Notes: generated by a model from the sequence alone, not told the origin. Counted from the stretch's first letter, positions 11,449-22,520 are shown. The stretch: DNA of 64,000 bases from Prorocentrum cordatum (GCA_963575745.1 CAUYUJ010014601.1:183501-247500); one strand, 5' to 3'. Translations and numbers: made by a program.

Positions 11449-11805
11449 ATGATCAAGTCGCTCGCCAACTGCCCCCTCTGCAAGGACAAGGAGCCCTGCC
11501 TGCTGGACTGCCGCTTCGGCCAGAAGCGCGGGTGGCGGGAGTGCCTGGAGGAGTGCCTGAACGACAACCCCATGGTGAAGGACATCATGATCAAGATGGC
11601 GGACAGGAACTCCGAGGAGGCTGCGGGGGAGCAGGGCGGGGCCACGCCGGCCCCCTCGCCGGCAGGCCGAGCGGAGCCAGGCGGCGGCTCTCTGCGCGCC
11701 ACGCCGCTGGCTCCGCGGGAGCCCCTGGCGCGCAGCTTGGGAGGCCTGAGCCCTGGAGGTGCCGGGCTGCCGGCAGAGAGCCAACCTCACGGCCTGGAGA
11801 TGTGA
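11449..11805 (+). CDS. Small Cys-rich protein segment, unknown function
   Basis: The frame encodes 118 residues from the first ATG; it stays open upstream to 11,383, and AG at 11,409-11,410 (TGCGCAG before GGGC) could be a splice acceptor, so this may be the last exon of a longer gene. The N-terminal half looks like real protein: a CPLC pair, then CLLDC and CLEEC separated by ten residues (a twin CX3C arrangement), then a charged helix-like segment (VKDIMIKMADR). The C-terminal half is Ala/Gly/Pro-rich and probably disordered. Twin CX3C occurs in small mitochondrial intermembrane-space proteins, but the spacing here is a little short and I do not claim membership. No recognised domain. Confidence 0.45.
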   Translation: MIKSLANCPLCKDKEPCLLDCRFGQKRGWRECLEECLNDNPMVKDIMIKMADRNSEEAAGEQGGATPAPSPAGRAEPGGGSLRATPLAPREPLARSLGGLSPGGAGLPAESQPHGLEM

Positions 11806-14255
11806 GTGGTTGCTCGCTGAGGCCACGCCAGCGTGGCGCGAAGAGTGGCGGAGCCGCGATCGCGGCCGGGTGATTTGCCAGCGCCAGCGCTCGACGGATT
11901 CTCGGGCCGTTGGCTGCGGTGACCCGCTGGAGAGAGACCTGGGCAGCTTTCATGCGGCGCCAACGCCCCTCGAGCTGAGGAAAGCATCGGCGCAGGTGCT
12001 GTATGATGGTGGCCCTTGAACGTGTCATGTTTGGCGGTGCGGTCGCACCACCATGTGACACGTGTGGAGCTCCGCAGTTCTCCAGCGAAGTGCCCCGTAC
12101 TCCACGTCATGGTGCACCCCACGCGTGCAATATCTTGATCTGATGGACTACAGGGAGGCATCTTGCTGAAAACGTCGTTTCGTTGAGATCCTTTCTGTTT
12201 CTCTTTCTCGGAGCACACCGCCTCCCTCCGCTATCACCCCTCACACAGAGGGGTTATGTAAGTCAAGAGGTTCAGGAAAACAGTGCTAAACACCATTCGG
12301 CAACGACCTGTGGCGCCAATGCAGGGCGAGGCTGGGTTTCGGGCATGGTTGAGTGGCCGTGTGGCTCCCTGCCTGAGCGTTCCATGTCGCATCGGTATCT
12401 GAATGTATTGGATCATGAAGGTTACGAATTCGGACTTTTCAGGTGAAGTGGGCGAGGTTGAGAGCGTTGGCAATTGAGGGTGGGGATGGATATGGGGATA
12501 CCGAGGGAGGTGAGGATCAGAGTTAGGATGAGGAAGATGATGATTGTGAGAGGATGGATGGGGGTGAGAGTGGAGATAGGTGGTTAGAGTGAGGGTGAGT
12601 AAGTGAGATTGATGGTGAAGGAAAGGAGGTGGCGTCTGTTTTCTGGTATCACAGGTAAGATCCCAGGGAAAACAAGCACAAGTCAGGACGCGGGGACTTA
12701 TAGCATCTTCGATGAATTGTCGCATATCTTGTTACCCCACGATAGGCTACAATCCGGCCCTTGCGCGCCATAACGAACTTATTATTACAAGTTAGTCGAC
12801 ATCGTTTTTGGAATGATATTGACGTTGGATGATATTGACGTTGGAAGCAAAGCTGCGTCCCTACACGAGTACAACATAGCTGTTCTTTGTCATCAAAATC
12901 GATATCGAACCGCCACCTTGTACGTTCATCGGCTGTACTAGCTCGAAGGATGCAAATGTAAGGGGTCCCCACGGCCGTCGGTCTTGCGAGTTGCGAACTG
13001 TGTAGAAACTGTACCCAAAACCACGTAGCCTTATCTTATCTCCACCAACTTCGATGTATCCTACATAGCTTGGGTCAATAAGTGAGCCTGCCCCGATCTC
13101 GAGCGCCCACTGAACCACGCCATAAGCCAAACAAAAGGGTGAAGGCACATGACACTGATTTGGAACCGACCCGAACTCTACAATCGCAGTGTTCAGTTCG
13201 AAATCATACCCAAACCGTCGCCGAAAACTTCACGAACGTCGAGCCAGTGTTTGTTCTGGTTTGTTGGAGAGTTTCTGAACATCCCCGGATACAGCCCTAC
13301 AGGGCGCCAGGCGAATGTGTTTCTGCTGGGACTGCGCTGGGCACTCTTGAGGCATAGTTGGGGGTCCTGTTGGCACTCTTGATTCATGGTTGTTGTCTTT
13401 TGGCTCCTTCGTGAAGGCCTCTTGAGCCCTCCTGGGCCTGACTGCAGCTCTTCGGTGGGCTCTCTCGATGCCGGTTTTGGGCCTCGTTGGAGCTCCTTCT
13501 GTGGGCTCTCTCGATGCCGGCGTGAAAGACCCTCTTGTGAGCCTGCCTGTTGTTGCGCCATGGAGGCTGTCGTGGTATTGTCTGGGGGAGGAAAAATCAG
13601 GGCCAACGACAGAGGAGGAGGAGGAGGAGGAGGAGGAGAAGGAAGCCAATGAAGGCCTTCGTGGGACCTTTTTGGGGACCCCCACGGCGAAGTATTGGAG
13701 GTTCTGGCCCTCCCCCTCGGAGCTCCCCAGGCCAGATCGTCGGAGGAGGCATTCGTCAAGGAATGTGCCCAGGGGGCCTTCAGACCTGGGGGGGGGGTTC
13801 TTACGAAGCCCAGGGCCTCTCCTCCCTCCTCCCTCGTCCCTCCTCCCTCCTCCCTTCCTCCCTTCCTCCCTTCCGCCCTCCCGCCCTCTTCCCTCCTCCC
13901 TTCATTACGAAGCCCAGGGCCTCTCCTCCCTCTCCCCCCTCCTCCCTCCTCCCTCTTCTCTCCTCGTTAAGGGATGGGCCCAGGGCGGCGGTGATGTCCG
14001 TGGCCAGTTCACGATCGAAGTTCCACTGGCTTCGAGACCCTGGACTCCTCAGCCATGAGTGCCTTCTCCAATGCCCTCACCGCAGTGGTTTTTTGCGGGG
14101 ATCAGTACCGCGTGGGCTGGGATTGCATTATTCTAAAGCGACTAGGCAGTGCCATTTATGAATCGCAATGCCCCGCGGCGATCTGGTGGCCCCGAGGTGA
14201 AATTATCTTTATGATCGCCCAAACATCCCACCCAACCACCCACAACGTGCTGGCA
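11806..14255. other. Spacer with low-complexity patches
   Basis: No gene was recognised. 12,440-12,620 is GAGG/GATGG-rich. 13,330-13,520 resembles the GGCC/CTTGG repeat (CTCTTGAGCCCTCCTGGGCC words). 13,613-13,645 is (GAG)n. 13,805-13,970 is a C/T-rich tract holding two copies of AAGCCCAGGGCCTCTCCTCC (about 13,797 and 13,909). Confidence 0.4.
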
Positions 14256-14259
14256 GAAC

Positions 14260-14550
14260 TCCAGTGCGCGGCGACAGCGACCATGGCGATGACGATGGTG
14301 GTGGTGGTGAAGGTGATGGTGATGATAATGCCGGTTGCAATGATGACGGTGGCGATGATGATCCAGATGGTGTTGGTGGGAATGATGACGAAGTGCGCGC
14401 GCAGACATTTGACGAGGGCGATGAATCGACGACGTTGACGATCATGACGTCGGCGGTGATGGCGTCGCCGACGATGGTGATGATGACGGTGACGATGGCG
14501 ATTGTAGTGATGACGTTGACGGTGGTAGTAACGATTCCGCCGGGGAGGAT
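14260..14550. repeat. Imperfect (GATGACG/GTGATG)n low-complexity tract
   Basis: ATG, GTG and ACG trinucleotides in irregular alternation over about 290 bp. Open frames on both strands translate to Met/Val/Thr or Asp/Gly strings, or to His-rich sequence in antisense, and are not genes. Confidence 0.7.
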
Positions 14551-15390
14551 GATCAGAAAGTGCGCGCACCCAACCAAGCGACAACCAAAACACGAAATAC
14601 GTATCATCGGGTTCCTTGTGTGTTCGCATGCATCTGTGCTGTAATGCGTGACACACCCATGGCAAGAATTCGACGTGCGAGCGCAGAAGCGCGCGCGAGT
14701 GTTGCCCGCATGGTACGATGCTTGACAGGGTTGGCGGGCGCGCGCTTGCTGCTGCACGTTTGCCGAGATGCGCGCGTGCGGCCCGCGCTGCAGCATTGAA
14801 CAGAACGGTTGGGAACCGATGTGTCCTTCATGGATTCAGCGATTGCGCGCGCAGGAATCTGACAACTTGTGGTTGAAAGCCACTGGTGCGCGATTGTGAT
14901 CGAACAGCTATGTCGCGCAGTTGTTAGCAAACCAGTTGTTTAGTAATATGACAATCGCCCGCGGCGGCACGCGCATCTGCCCCGCATCATTTGTGTTGCA
15001 AGGGGTTCTTAAAGAAAGCACGTTTGATATCAACGCATCTGCAGCGCATCGTATCATTTGACAGGTGTGAGGCGGGGACCGATTCTGGCAATGGTTGGCA
15101 TGCTCCTCATTCACATTGAGGATGGACGAACGTCCAGAATAGATATGGAAGAAGCACTACGTGGAGGAGAGAATTGGCCCCCCTTCCTCGATGGGGGGGT
15201 AGGGTCGAGTCATTCTTGCTAGGACAAGAAGTCGAGAGACATAGAGAGAAAAGAGAGAGAGAGAGACAGCAGAACCAGGCAGAGAGAGAGGGAGAGAGAG
15301 GTGTAGAGAGGGGTAGAGAGAGAGAGCATGACCATCAGAAAAGTTGTACCCGCGAGGATGGGCCTGGAATTGCGTGGCCCGTCTGTTGCC
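14551..15390. other. Spacer without recognisable genes
   Basis: It contains GCGCGC-rich words at 14.68-14.79 kb and a (GAGA)n patch at 15,250-15,330. Nothing else was recognised. Confidence 0.35.
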
Positions 15391-15573
15391 ATGGAGCCCG
15401 CGAAGGCGGAGATGCAGCAGATGCTCGATTTCTACAAAGGCCACATCGCGTGCCACCACTGCCAGTGCTGTCTTCGCGTTTCTTTACGAGCAATGAGAAT
15501 TTGCATTCCCCAAGTCACCCCAGCGATAGAAACCATGGAATTGTTTAGATGTGATGATTATATGTTGTTGTAG
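15391..15573 (+). CDS. Possible short coding segment
   Basis: An ATG in good context (GCCATGG) opens a frame of 60 residues beginning MEPAKAEMQQMLDFYKGHIA, with a CHHCQCC cluster after it. The first 25 codons look coding. The rest loses that character, and an exon end at the CAG near 15,465 is possible. No family was recognised. It may be chance. Confidence 0.25.
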   Translation: MEPAKAEMQQMLDFYKGHIACHHCQCCLRVSLRAMRICIPQVTPAIETMELFRCDDYMLL

Positions 15574-15899
15574 CTGCACCGGCCGGGTAACCGAGGGGAG
15601 GACAGGGAGCGACAAAGATGATAACATTTCGAGACATGCACCCGCACGGGCGTTTGTGATCTTCAAAGTGTGTCGCGGTTGCGATGTCACGAAGGAGTTG
15701 TGTTGTTCCATGAGTGCATTGAGGAGGCGAGATGCCTTGGTCCAGGTTACCCGCAGACCGCGAAGATAACTGCCTCGCGCGCACCGCGGTCTGGGTCAGA
15801 GAGTCCTTCTTCTCCAGGGGCCTGCGCGAGAGCGCGAAGATGATTAGGTTTCTGGGAGGCCTCCACAGAACCGAAAAGAGCAACATGTACATATGTGTA

Positions 15900-15945
15900 T
15901 ATATATATATATACATATGATACTCTCTCTCTCTCACCCACGCAC
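15900..15945. repeat. (TA)n and (CT)n microsatellites
   Basis: A TATATA run at about 15,897-15,918 followed by CTCTCTCTCT at 15,922-15,934. Confidence 0.8.
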
Positions 15946-16248
15946 ACACTAAGAAAAAATCCATCCTTTGAGAAGCTGGAAGGCCTCAAAAGGCCGAGAA
16001 AGAGCCAAGAATATCCCTCCTCTTCGGGGCAGCCGAACTTCAGAGCCCCAAGGTGTCAAACTCCCCCCCAGCCTCCGCGACCAGACACGGTCCTGAGCGG
16101 GCCAGGCCGTTTAGCGTTTTTTGTGCGCCGCGCCGAAAGAGTCTACGCCTCGGCCGATGATCCTATCCCCATACCGCATGGGGCGTGGACAGAGAAGACT
16201 TAGCCTTCTCTGTCCTCGAGGACGAGGAGAGAGGAGGGAGAAAGGAGG

Positions 16249-16388
16249 AGTGAGGAGGAGGAGGAGGAGGAGGAGGAGGAGGAGGAGGAGGAGGAGGAGA
16301 AGGAGGAGGAGGAGGAGGAGACAGAGAAGGAGGAGGAGGAGGAGGAGGTGGAGGAGCACGAGGAGGAGGAGAAGGAGAAGGAGGAGGT
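16249..16388. repeat. (GAG)n microsatellite
   Basis: Almost pure GAG/GGA trinucleotides for about 140 bp. Frames on both strands are open only because of the repeat (poly-Arg/Glu/Gly; poly-Ser/Leu/Pro in antisense). Confidence 0.95.
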
Positions 16389-16551
16389 AGCAGCAGTTTT
16401 GAGCCAGGCACTCGCAGCAACAGTGTGGCGAGCTCGGCGACCGGCTTGTGCTTCGAAGGAAAAAGGGGGGAAGAGAAGAAGGGACCGTTTGGTCTCCCCA
16501 GCATGGACGGCACTTGTTGGGGATGGGGCGGCATGGGTTGGCGGGGAGGAC

Positions 16552-16920
16552 AGCCTGCCGTTGGATGAGTATGGGTTCGAAGCAGAAAGGGCGGAGGCCA
16601 CGATCGCAGGTTGGGCCGTGGTGACGCTTGCAAAGAACGGGCCCCAGATGTTGTTGTGTACAGCTGTCTCCCTGGTCCTGTCCAGGACGTGGGCGGGGCA
16701 GAGTTGTATGCCTTGTGCCAGTTGTTGTGCGCCGCGGTCCCCCCCCCCCTATCGCTGCTGAGATGGAATCGGCGTTTGTGTCCGATGGAGTGCCGGTGAG
16801 GGAACATTTTGAAGACGACAGCACATGGCGTTGCCTGGTGCCATCATTGGAAGCGTTGTTTGGTTTCTGGGCATGTCGACGAGTGGGCGAAGGCATGGGC
16901 GCGGCATCTCCGCGTGCCTG
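16552..16920 (+). pseudogene. Retroelement RNase H domain relic
   Basis: The translation shows, in order, LPLDEYGFEAER (position of the first catalytic Asp strand), AGWAVV, then in another frame YSCLPGPVQDVGGAELYAL (the conserved Glu strand and helix), and finally GHVDEWAKAWARHLRVP (His/Asp motif near the domain end). A frameshift near 16,645 and a stop at 16,797-16,799 break it. The same motif order is intact in ORF2 of the 35-40 kb element (GDGSGG, RGELHA, TDHLAL, NQHADELAG). It is read as the tail of a decayed non-LTR element; the upstream part is replaced by (GAG)n. Confidence 0.5.
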
Positions 16921-17492
16921 CCTCTGCCCAGAAGCGGCACGAGCAGGAGCTCCAGCTCGGGACGAGTGGGACACGCTGTTGCCACCAAGGGTGCGGGGAC
17001 CAATCATCAGGACACGGCCGTCGATCGGACCGCGTGGCGTGCGTCTCGGGGACTGGTGTTGGTTGCCCCTACTCGACCCCTGCCCCGCCTTGGTGCGTCT
17101 CGTGCAGGCTCGTGGAGCCGAGGGGGACGAGATCTAATCAAGGACCGGGTCGGGCCGCGGGCGCTGGCCGCTGAGCGGGAAGTGCATGCGCTCCCTGAGC
17201 TCGTGCCGGCGAGGCCTGACCGTCCCGAGCTCCCCGGACATCATCTGTCGCGTTCGCAGGGGTGCTGCTCAAAGCAGCTGAAGACCCTCAGTTCGGATGT
17301 AGGCACTCCACGGGGCCTGGCGCGAAGGCCCTTCAGCGGCTTGCGCAAGGCCTCGTGCCAGGGGTGGCCAGCAGAGTCCTTGCGACCAAGCGGGCCCTCC
17401 GTGAGAGTGAGGGGAGGTAGGGCAACCGCGTGGGCCGGACATCGGTGCTTGGTGCCCTGGTGCCTCTAAAGGAAGCAGGCTCGGGCAACCCC
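16921..17492. other. GC-rich spacer downstream of the RNase H relic
   Basis: Open frames continue but no conserved motif was seen. It may include more of the decayed retroelement. Confidence 0.3.
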
Positions 17493-17514
17493 ACTGCGTG
17501 TAGGATGACCTTGA

Positions 17515-17708
17515 ATATGGAAACGAACAATGACATAAACATAAAAACTCGGAGGTCCGCGCGGATTTCTCGGATCGGCGCTGGACCCCCCTCCCTGGCG
17601 CACGGAGCGCGCCAGGGGCGGCGCCGGAGGCGCCGCCCCCCAGCGCCGATCCGAGGAATCCGCGCGGATCTCCGAGTTTTTATGTTTATGTCATTGCTCG
17701 TTCCCCTA
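17515..17708. mobile_element. Fold-back element, copy 2
   Basis: Arms of about 65 bp (near 17,522-17,586 and 17,640-17,704) are complementary with only a few mismatches, sharing GACATAAACATAAAAACTC and TCCGCGCGGAT. The roughly 55-bp loop is itself a GC-rich palindrome (GGCGCCGGAGGCGCC). A perfect 22-base direct repeat beginning ACTGCGTGTAGGATG flanks it (17,493-17,514 and 17,709-17,730). It is the same family as 325-494. Confidence 0.75.
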
Positions 17709-18035
17709 ACTGCGTGTAGGATGACCTTGAGGACACCGCTCCCCGGGTACGCGCCAGAGAACGCTGCAGTCCCGGCAGCCCGACGGAGCACGTTCTGGTG
17801 AGAAAGAAAACACACGGTGGAAGAAACACACTGTGTGAATCACACACACTGTGGAAGAAACACACTGTGGAAACATCGGTTGAACCATCCGTGTTTTTGC
17901 CACAGAAAGCGCCGCAGTCCCGGCAGCCCGATGAAAAGCACGTCCGCGGGGCCGCGCGGAGCGGCGCGTTGGGCGGCGGTGCCGCCCCTGGGCGTCCAGG
18001 GGCGGCTGTGCAGTCGCAGCGTCACGGGGAGGGCT

Positions 18036-18165
18036 TCTTTCGATTCCTCGGATTCGATTTCGATTTCGATTCGATTTCGATTCGATTCGATTGGATTCCT
18101 CTGATTCGATTCGATCTCGATGGCTTCCGATTCCGAGTCGATTCGGCTTTGGATTCCGATGTGGA
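18036..18165. repeat. (GATTCG/GATTTC)n low-complexity tract
   Basis: GATTCGATTTCGATT-type words repeat irregularly over about 130 bp. Confidence 0.85.
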
Positions 18166-18366
18166 CCCCGATTCCTCACTGGAGGCATGCCAGCCTGCCG
18201 ATTTTTCCGCCGCTTCGACTTCTCCCGGCTCGGCTGCGATTCTGGGCTCTCCTGCATGGGGAGGGAGGGAGGAGGGGGGGGCCGCGGTGAAGCCAGAGAA
18301 CTCGCAGGCTGGAGGTTCGCAGTTTGTCATCGCCTGGCTGCTGGACGCGTCGAAAGACTTCTAGAT

Positions 18367-18521
18367 TTAAGTCGGGCCTGTCTCTCTACAGGAGGAACCT
18401 TCACAAATAGTCAAAAAAATGGTTCGGGGACAATTGTTTGATTAGTTGCGATTCTTTTTAAAGTCTTTGTTTGGCTATTTGTAACGTTCGCGCAAAATCC
18501 GCTTGTAGGAGGACGTGCCCG
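18367..18521. mobile_element. Family A TIR element, copy 2
   Basis: The left end TTAAGTCGGGCCTGTC with CTACAGGAGGAAC is typical. The right end keeps CAAAATCCGCTTGTAGGAGG and ACGTGCCCG, but the last bases have diverged (GCTCGG in place of GACCTAA). No target duplication can be read. Confidence 0.7.
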
Positions 18522-18819
18522 CTCGGCAGCCACGGTCCACGGATCGAGAGCCTTCTCTGCCACGATCCCCCAGGTGGAGCCCGGTGTCCAGCGTCTGGAG
18601 CCGCAGAGGGCAGAGGCCGAGCTCTCTCGGCTGCGCGATCGCAGCTTCCGGAGGCCGGCTTCGGGCTGCGGGGCCGCCAGAGCAGCTAGTCTGGCGAAGG
18701 ACCCAAGCCTCCTACGCAGCCGCGAGCGGTGCAAGGCGTGGCCCTGGCCTCGCAGATGCGCGCCGTGGCGCAGCGTGGGCAGGCGCGCCCGCGGGGGCGG
18801 CACGCAGAGGCGCACTGAA

Positions 18820-20760
18820 CTCCCCGTAGAGCTCCCTGTCGGGCCACGAGGCGTGGGAGGTGTGCGTGCGTGCGTGCGCGTGTTGAACTGAGCTTGCCCA
18901 GCATGCGGACGTTACCACTGGAGTGTTCGGTGGAGCTCCCTAAGGACCACGAGACGCGCCAGGGCTTGGGCGAAAAGGACTTGCCCGGCATGCGGGCGTT
19001 GCCACTGGGGCCTTCGGTGGACCTCCCTGTGGTGCCACGAAACGTGTGAGCGGTGTCATGGGGCGGACTTGCCGAGCATGTGGGCCTTCGGCGAAGCTCC
19101 CCATGAGGCCGCGAATCGTGCGAGGAGCGTGCCAGAGTGGCGCTGACCGAAGCGTGTGAGGGGTGTGCCGAAACCAAGCTACCCGGCATTCGGCCACTGC
19201 CACTGGGGCCTTCGGTGGAGCTCCCGTTGGGGCCACGGAACGTGTGAGGGGTGTGCCGACATGAAGCGTCCCAGCATGCGGGCGTTGCCATTCGGACCTG
19301 CGGTGTAGCTCCCGATGGGGCCACGAAACGTGTGAATGGTGTGCTGACATGAAGCTGCCCAGCATGCTGTCACTGCCATTGGTGCTTTCGGTGGAGCTCC
19401 CTTATTGGGCCAACAAACGTGTGAGGGGTGTGCCGAAATCAAGCTTCCCGGCATGCGGGCGTTGCCATTCGGACTTTCGGTGTAGCTCCCGATGGGGCCA
19501 CGAAACGTGTGAGGGGTGTGCTGACATGAAGCTGCCCAGCATGCTGTCACTGCCATTGATGCTTTCGGTGGAGCTCCCTTATTGGGCCAACAAACGTGTG
19601 AGGGGTGTGCCGAAATCAAGCTTCCCGGCATGCGGGCGTCGCCATTCGGACCTTCGGTGTAGCTCCCGATGGGGCCACGAAACGTGTGAGGGGTGTGCTG
19701 ACATGAAGCTGCCCAGCATGCTGTCACTGCCATTGGTGTTTTCGGTGGAGCTCCCTTATTGGGCCAACAAACGTGTGAGGGGTGTGCCGAAATCAAGCTT
19801 CCCGGCATGCGGGCGTTGCCATTCGGACCTTCGGTGTAGCTCCCGATGGGGCCACGAAACGTGTGAGGGGTGTGCTGACATGAAGCTGCCCAGCATGCTG
19901 TCACTGCCATTGGTGCTTTCGGTGGAGCTCCCTTATTGGGCCAGCAAACGTGTGAGGGGTGTGCCGAAATCAAGCTTCCCGGCATGCGGGCGTTGCCATT
20001 CGGACCTTCGGTGTAGCTCCCGATGGGGCCACGAAACGTGTGAGGGGTGTGCTGACATGAAGCTACCCAGCATGCAGTCGCTGCCACTGGGGCCTTCGGT
20101 GGAGCTCCCTTATGGGGCCAACAAACGTGTGAGGGGTGTGCCGAAATCAAGCTTCCCGGCATGCGGGCGTTGCCATTCGGACCTTCGGTGTAGCTCCCGA
20201 TGGGGCCACGAAACGTGTGAGGGGTGTGCTGACATGAAGCTGCCCAGCATGCTGTCACTGCCATTGGTGCTTTCGGTGGAGCTCCCTTATTGGGCCACGA
20301 AACGTGTGAGGGGTGTGCCGAAATCAAGCTTCCCAGCATCGGTCGTTGCCATTCGGACCTTCGGTGGAGCTCCCGATGGGGCCACGAAACGTGTGAGGGG
20401 TGTGCTGAAATAGAGCTGTCCAGCATGCGGTCGCTGCCACTGGGGCTTTCTCTTGAGCTCCCTATGGGGTCACGACGCGTGTGAGGGGCATGCCGAAATG
20501 GAGCCGCCCAGCATGCGGACACCACCGTTGGGGCCTTGTGCTGAGCTCCCAATGGGGCCACGAAACACGTGAGGGTTGTGCCAAAATGGAGCCGCCCAGC
20601 ATGCGCGCGTTGGGACTGGGGCCGTCGGTGGAGATCCTCATGCGGCCGCGAATTGTGTGAGGGATGTGCTGAAATAGAGCCGCCCAGCATGCGGGCGTTG
20701 CCACTGAGGCCGTTGGTGGAGCTCCCTATGGGGCCGCGAAACGTGTGAGGAGCGGGTCGA
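18820..20760 (+). repeat. Satellite array; strict 177-bp dimers at 19.35-20.41 kb
   Basis: About 21 monomers of the ~90-bp satellite. From 19,349 the array is dimeric: the word GCTGCCCAGCATGC (or a one-base variant) starts at 19,354, 19,531, 19,708, 19,885, 20,062 and 20,239, exactly 177 apart. In each dimer one monomer carries GCCGAAATCAAGCTTCCC and the other GCTGACATGAAGCT. Because 177 is a multiple of three, frames of 354 residues (+) and 708 residues (-) stay open and repeat every 59 residues; they are not genes. Flanking monomers (18.8-19.3 and 20.4-20.76 kb) are more diverged. Confidence 0.92.
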
Positions 20761-20789
20761 ATGGACATGTGGAGAGGAGAGGCAACGAG

Positions 20790-20872
20790 AGAGAGAGAGG
20801 GGATGCGGAGAACAGGGGCAAGGAAGGGAGGGGGAGGAGGAGGGGGAGGAGGAGGAGGAGGAGAAGGCGGAG
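20790..20872. repeat. (GA)n / (GAG)n tract
   Basis: GAGAGAGAGAG at about 20,786-20,797, then GGGAGGAGGAGG-type repeats to about 20,870. Confidence 0.8.
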
Positions 20873-21059
20873 ACGCGGGTCGCTGCGGATTGGATCGAGG
20901 ACCAGACAGCACAGGAGCGTGGGAAAAAAAACACTCCTGATGAAGAGCCCAATCGTATGAAGTTTCGAGTACCGCGAGGTGGACGAGCAAAATGGCAGAC
21001 TGGCGCACGCATCCTGGCGGGGCGGCGCCGTGCGAACACCGCCGATGGGGGACTTCGGC

Positions 21060-21830
21060 GAGCTCTCTGCATAGGGGGCACGAAGCGGGTGACGGGTGTG
21101 CCGCACCGGGGGGTGGGTATACGCCATGCTGACCCTGGAACTGGGGCCGCCGGTGGAGCTCCCGATTGGGGCACGAAGCATGTGAGGGGCGTGCCGGATT
21201 GGGAGCCGGCATGCCATGCGAGCTCTGCTGCTGGGGCGCTCGGTGGAGCTCCCCCTTGGCCGCGCAACGCGTGAGGGGTGTGCCGAAATGAGGCGGCGCC
21301 GCCATGCGGCCTCTGGCATTTGGACCTTAGTTTCGGAGGTTGATAGACCTCCTACCCTGACACGTCGATTAAGGAATTGCCGTTTTCGGTTCGCGAGAGG
21401 GCGTCGGCCGTCATTTTTGTGGGTCCAGGTCCGTCGGTTTCGGTCCCAGGCCGTTTTCACTAAATGGAGGTTTACTCAAGGGAGGTTTGTCCACCGCCGA
21501 TAGTTGTGGATCCCTGGAGGGCCCCGCATCGTGCGAGGGGTGTGCCGAAATGAGGCGGCGCCGCCATGCGGCCGTTAACATTGAGGCCTTCGTTGGAGCT
21601 TCCTGTGGGGCTACGAACGCGCGATGGGTGTGCCGAAGTGAGGCGGCGCCGCCATGCGAACTTTGGCCTTTGGGCCTTCGTTCGAGTGCCGATGGGGCCG
21701 AGCATCGTGTCCCCGGTGTGCCGAAATGAGGCGTCGGGGCCATGCGGACTTTGGCATTTGGGCCCTCGTTGGAGCTCCCCGTGGGGCCACGAAACGTGTG
21801 AGGGAAGTGCCGACATGGGCACTCGGAGTG
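21060..21830 (+). repeat. Diverged satellite monomers with an interruption
   Basis: Monomers at 21,060-21,310 and 21,515-21,830 share the GGAGCTCCC...GGGGC(C/A)ACGAA...GTG(A/C)GGGGTGTGCCGAAATG order, with a locus-specific linker AGGCGGCGCCGCCATGCG. The 21,320-21,510 segment is unrelated. Confidence 0.7.
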
Positions 21831-22089
21831 CAGAGGTAGGGATGGGAGGAGGGAGGAGGGGGCAGCGGGAGGCGGGAGTGAGACGTGGGGCGCTGCCTCG
21901 TCAAGACGAGGACGTGCCACGACAGGATGGTTGGGAACAAGAAGGGGGGGCGACGGGGGCCCCCGTCCTCGGACGTGCAGTCGCGCCACCCAGAGCGGCC
22001 TCTCAGAGAGAGTCGGGAGCTTCCTGGCGCACCCCGTGGGTCACTGACTGCAGGGGGGAGGAGGGGGGCGGGAGGAGGGGCCGGAGGAG

Positions 22090-22273
22090 TGCAGTGGGGA
22101 CCCATGCCAGGAAATGCCCTGCTCGCCTCCAGGGTGCCCAGGGTTTCTTGGGTTTCGATGGTCTTGCTGTGGAAAGCGTGGTGCCTCCCACACCAAATAT
22201 CAGTGGACGTCATGGGGTGTCTCAGGGTTGGGTTTCTTGTGGAAGGTTTCTTGTGGTCGGGGCCCCTACTGTA
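22090..22273. mobile_element. Family C TIR element, copy 2
   Basis: 184 bp aligning end to end with 611-793. The left end is TGCAGTGGGGACCCATGCC; the right end CGGGGCCCCTACTGTA is its inverted equivalent. GTCACTGACTGCAGGGG upstream (about 22,041) and GTCATTGACTGCAAGGGG downstream (about 22,275) are near-identical, so the element lies between two copies of a short host repeat. Confidence 0.6.
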
Positions 22274-22289
22274 GGTCATTGACTGCAAG

Positions 22290-22520
22290 GGGGGGAGAGG
22301 GACGGGACGAGGAGGGGCAGGAGGAGCATGAAGGAGGGAAGGGGAGGAGAAGCAGAGGGGGGAGGGGTGGGAGGGGCAGGGGGGGGGGGGGGGGGGCACC
22401 GCGGCAGGAGGAGCAGGGGGAGGGGAAGGAGCGAGAGGAGGAGCAGGAGGAGCAGGAGGAGGAGGGGGAGGAGGAGGAACGGGAGGGGGAGGAGGAGGAG
22501 GGCAAGGGGCAGGAGGAAGC
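22290..22520. repeat. G/A-rich (GGA)n tract
   Basis: A purine-only stretch dominated by GGAGGAG, AGGGG and a G18-type run near 22,380-22,397. Confidence 0.85.

Noticed and set aside
19179-21305. A 708-residue repetitive protein on the minus strand and a 354-residue one on the plus strand
   Set aside because: Both are satellite DNA with a period divisible by three. Other arrays of the same satellite break the frame, and there is no independent sign of coding.
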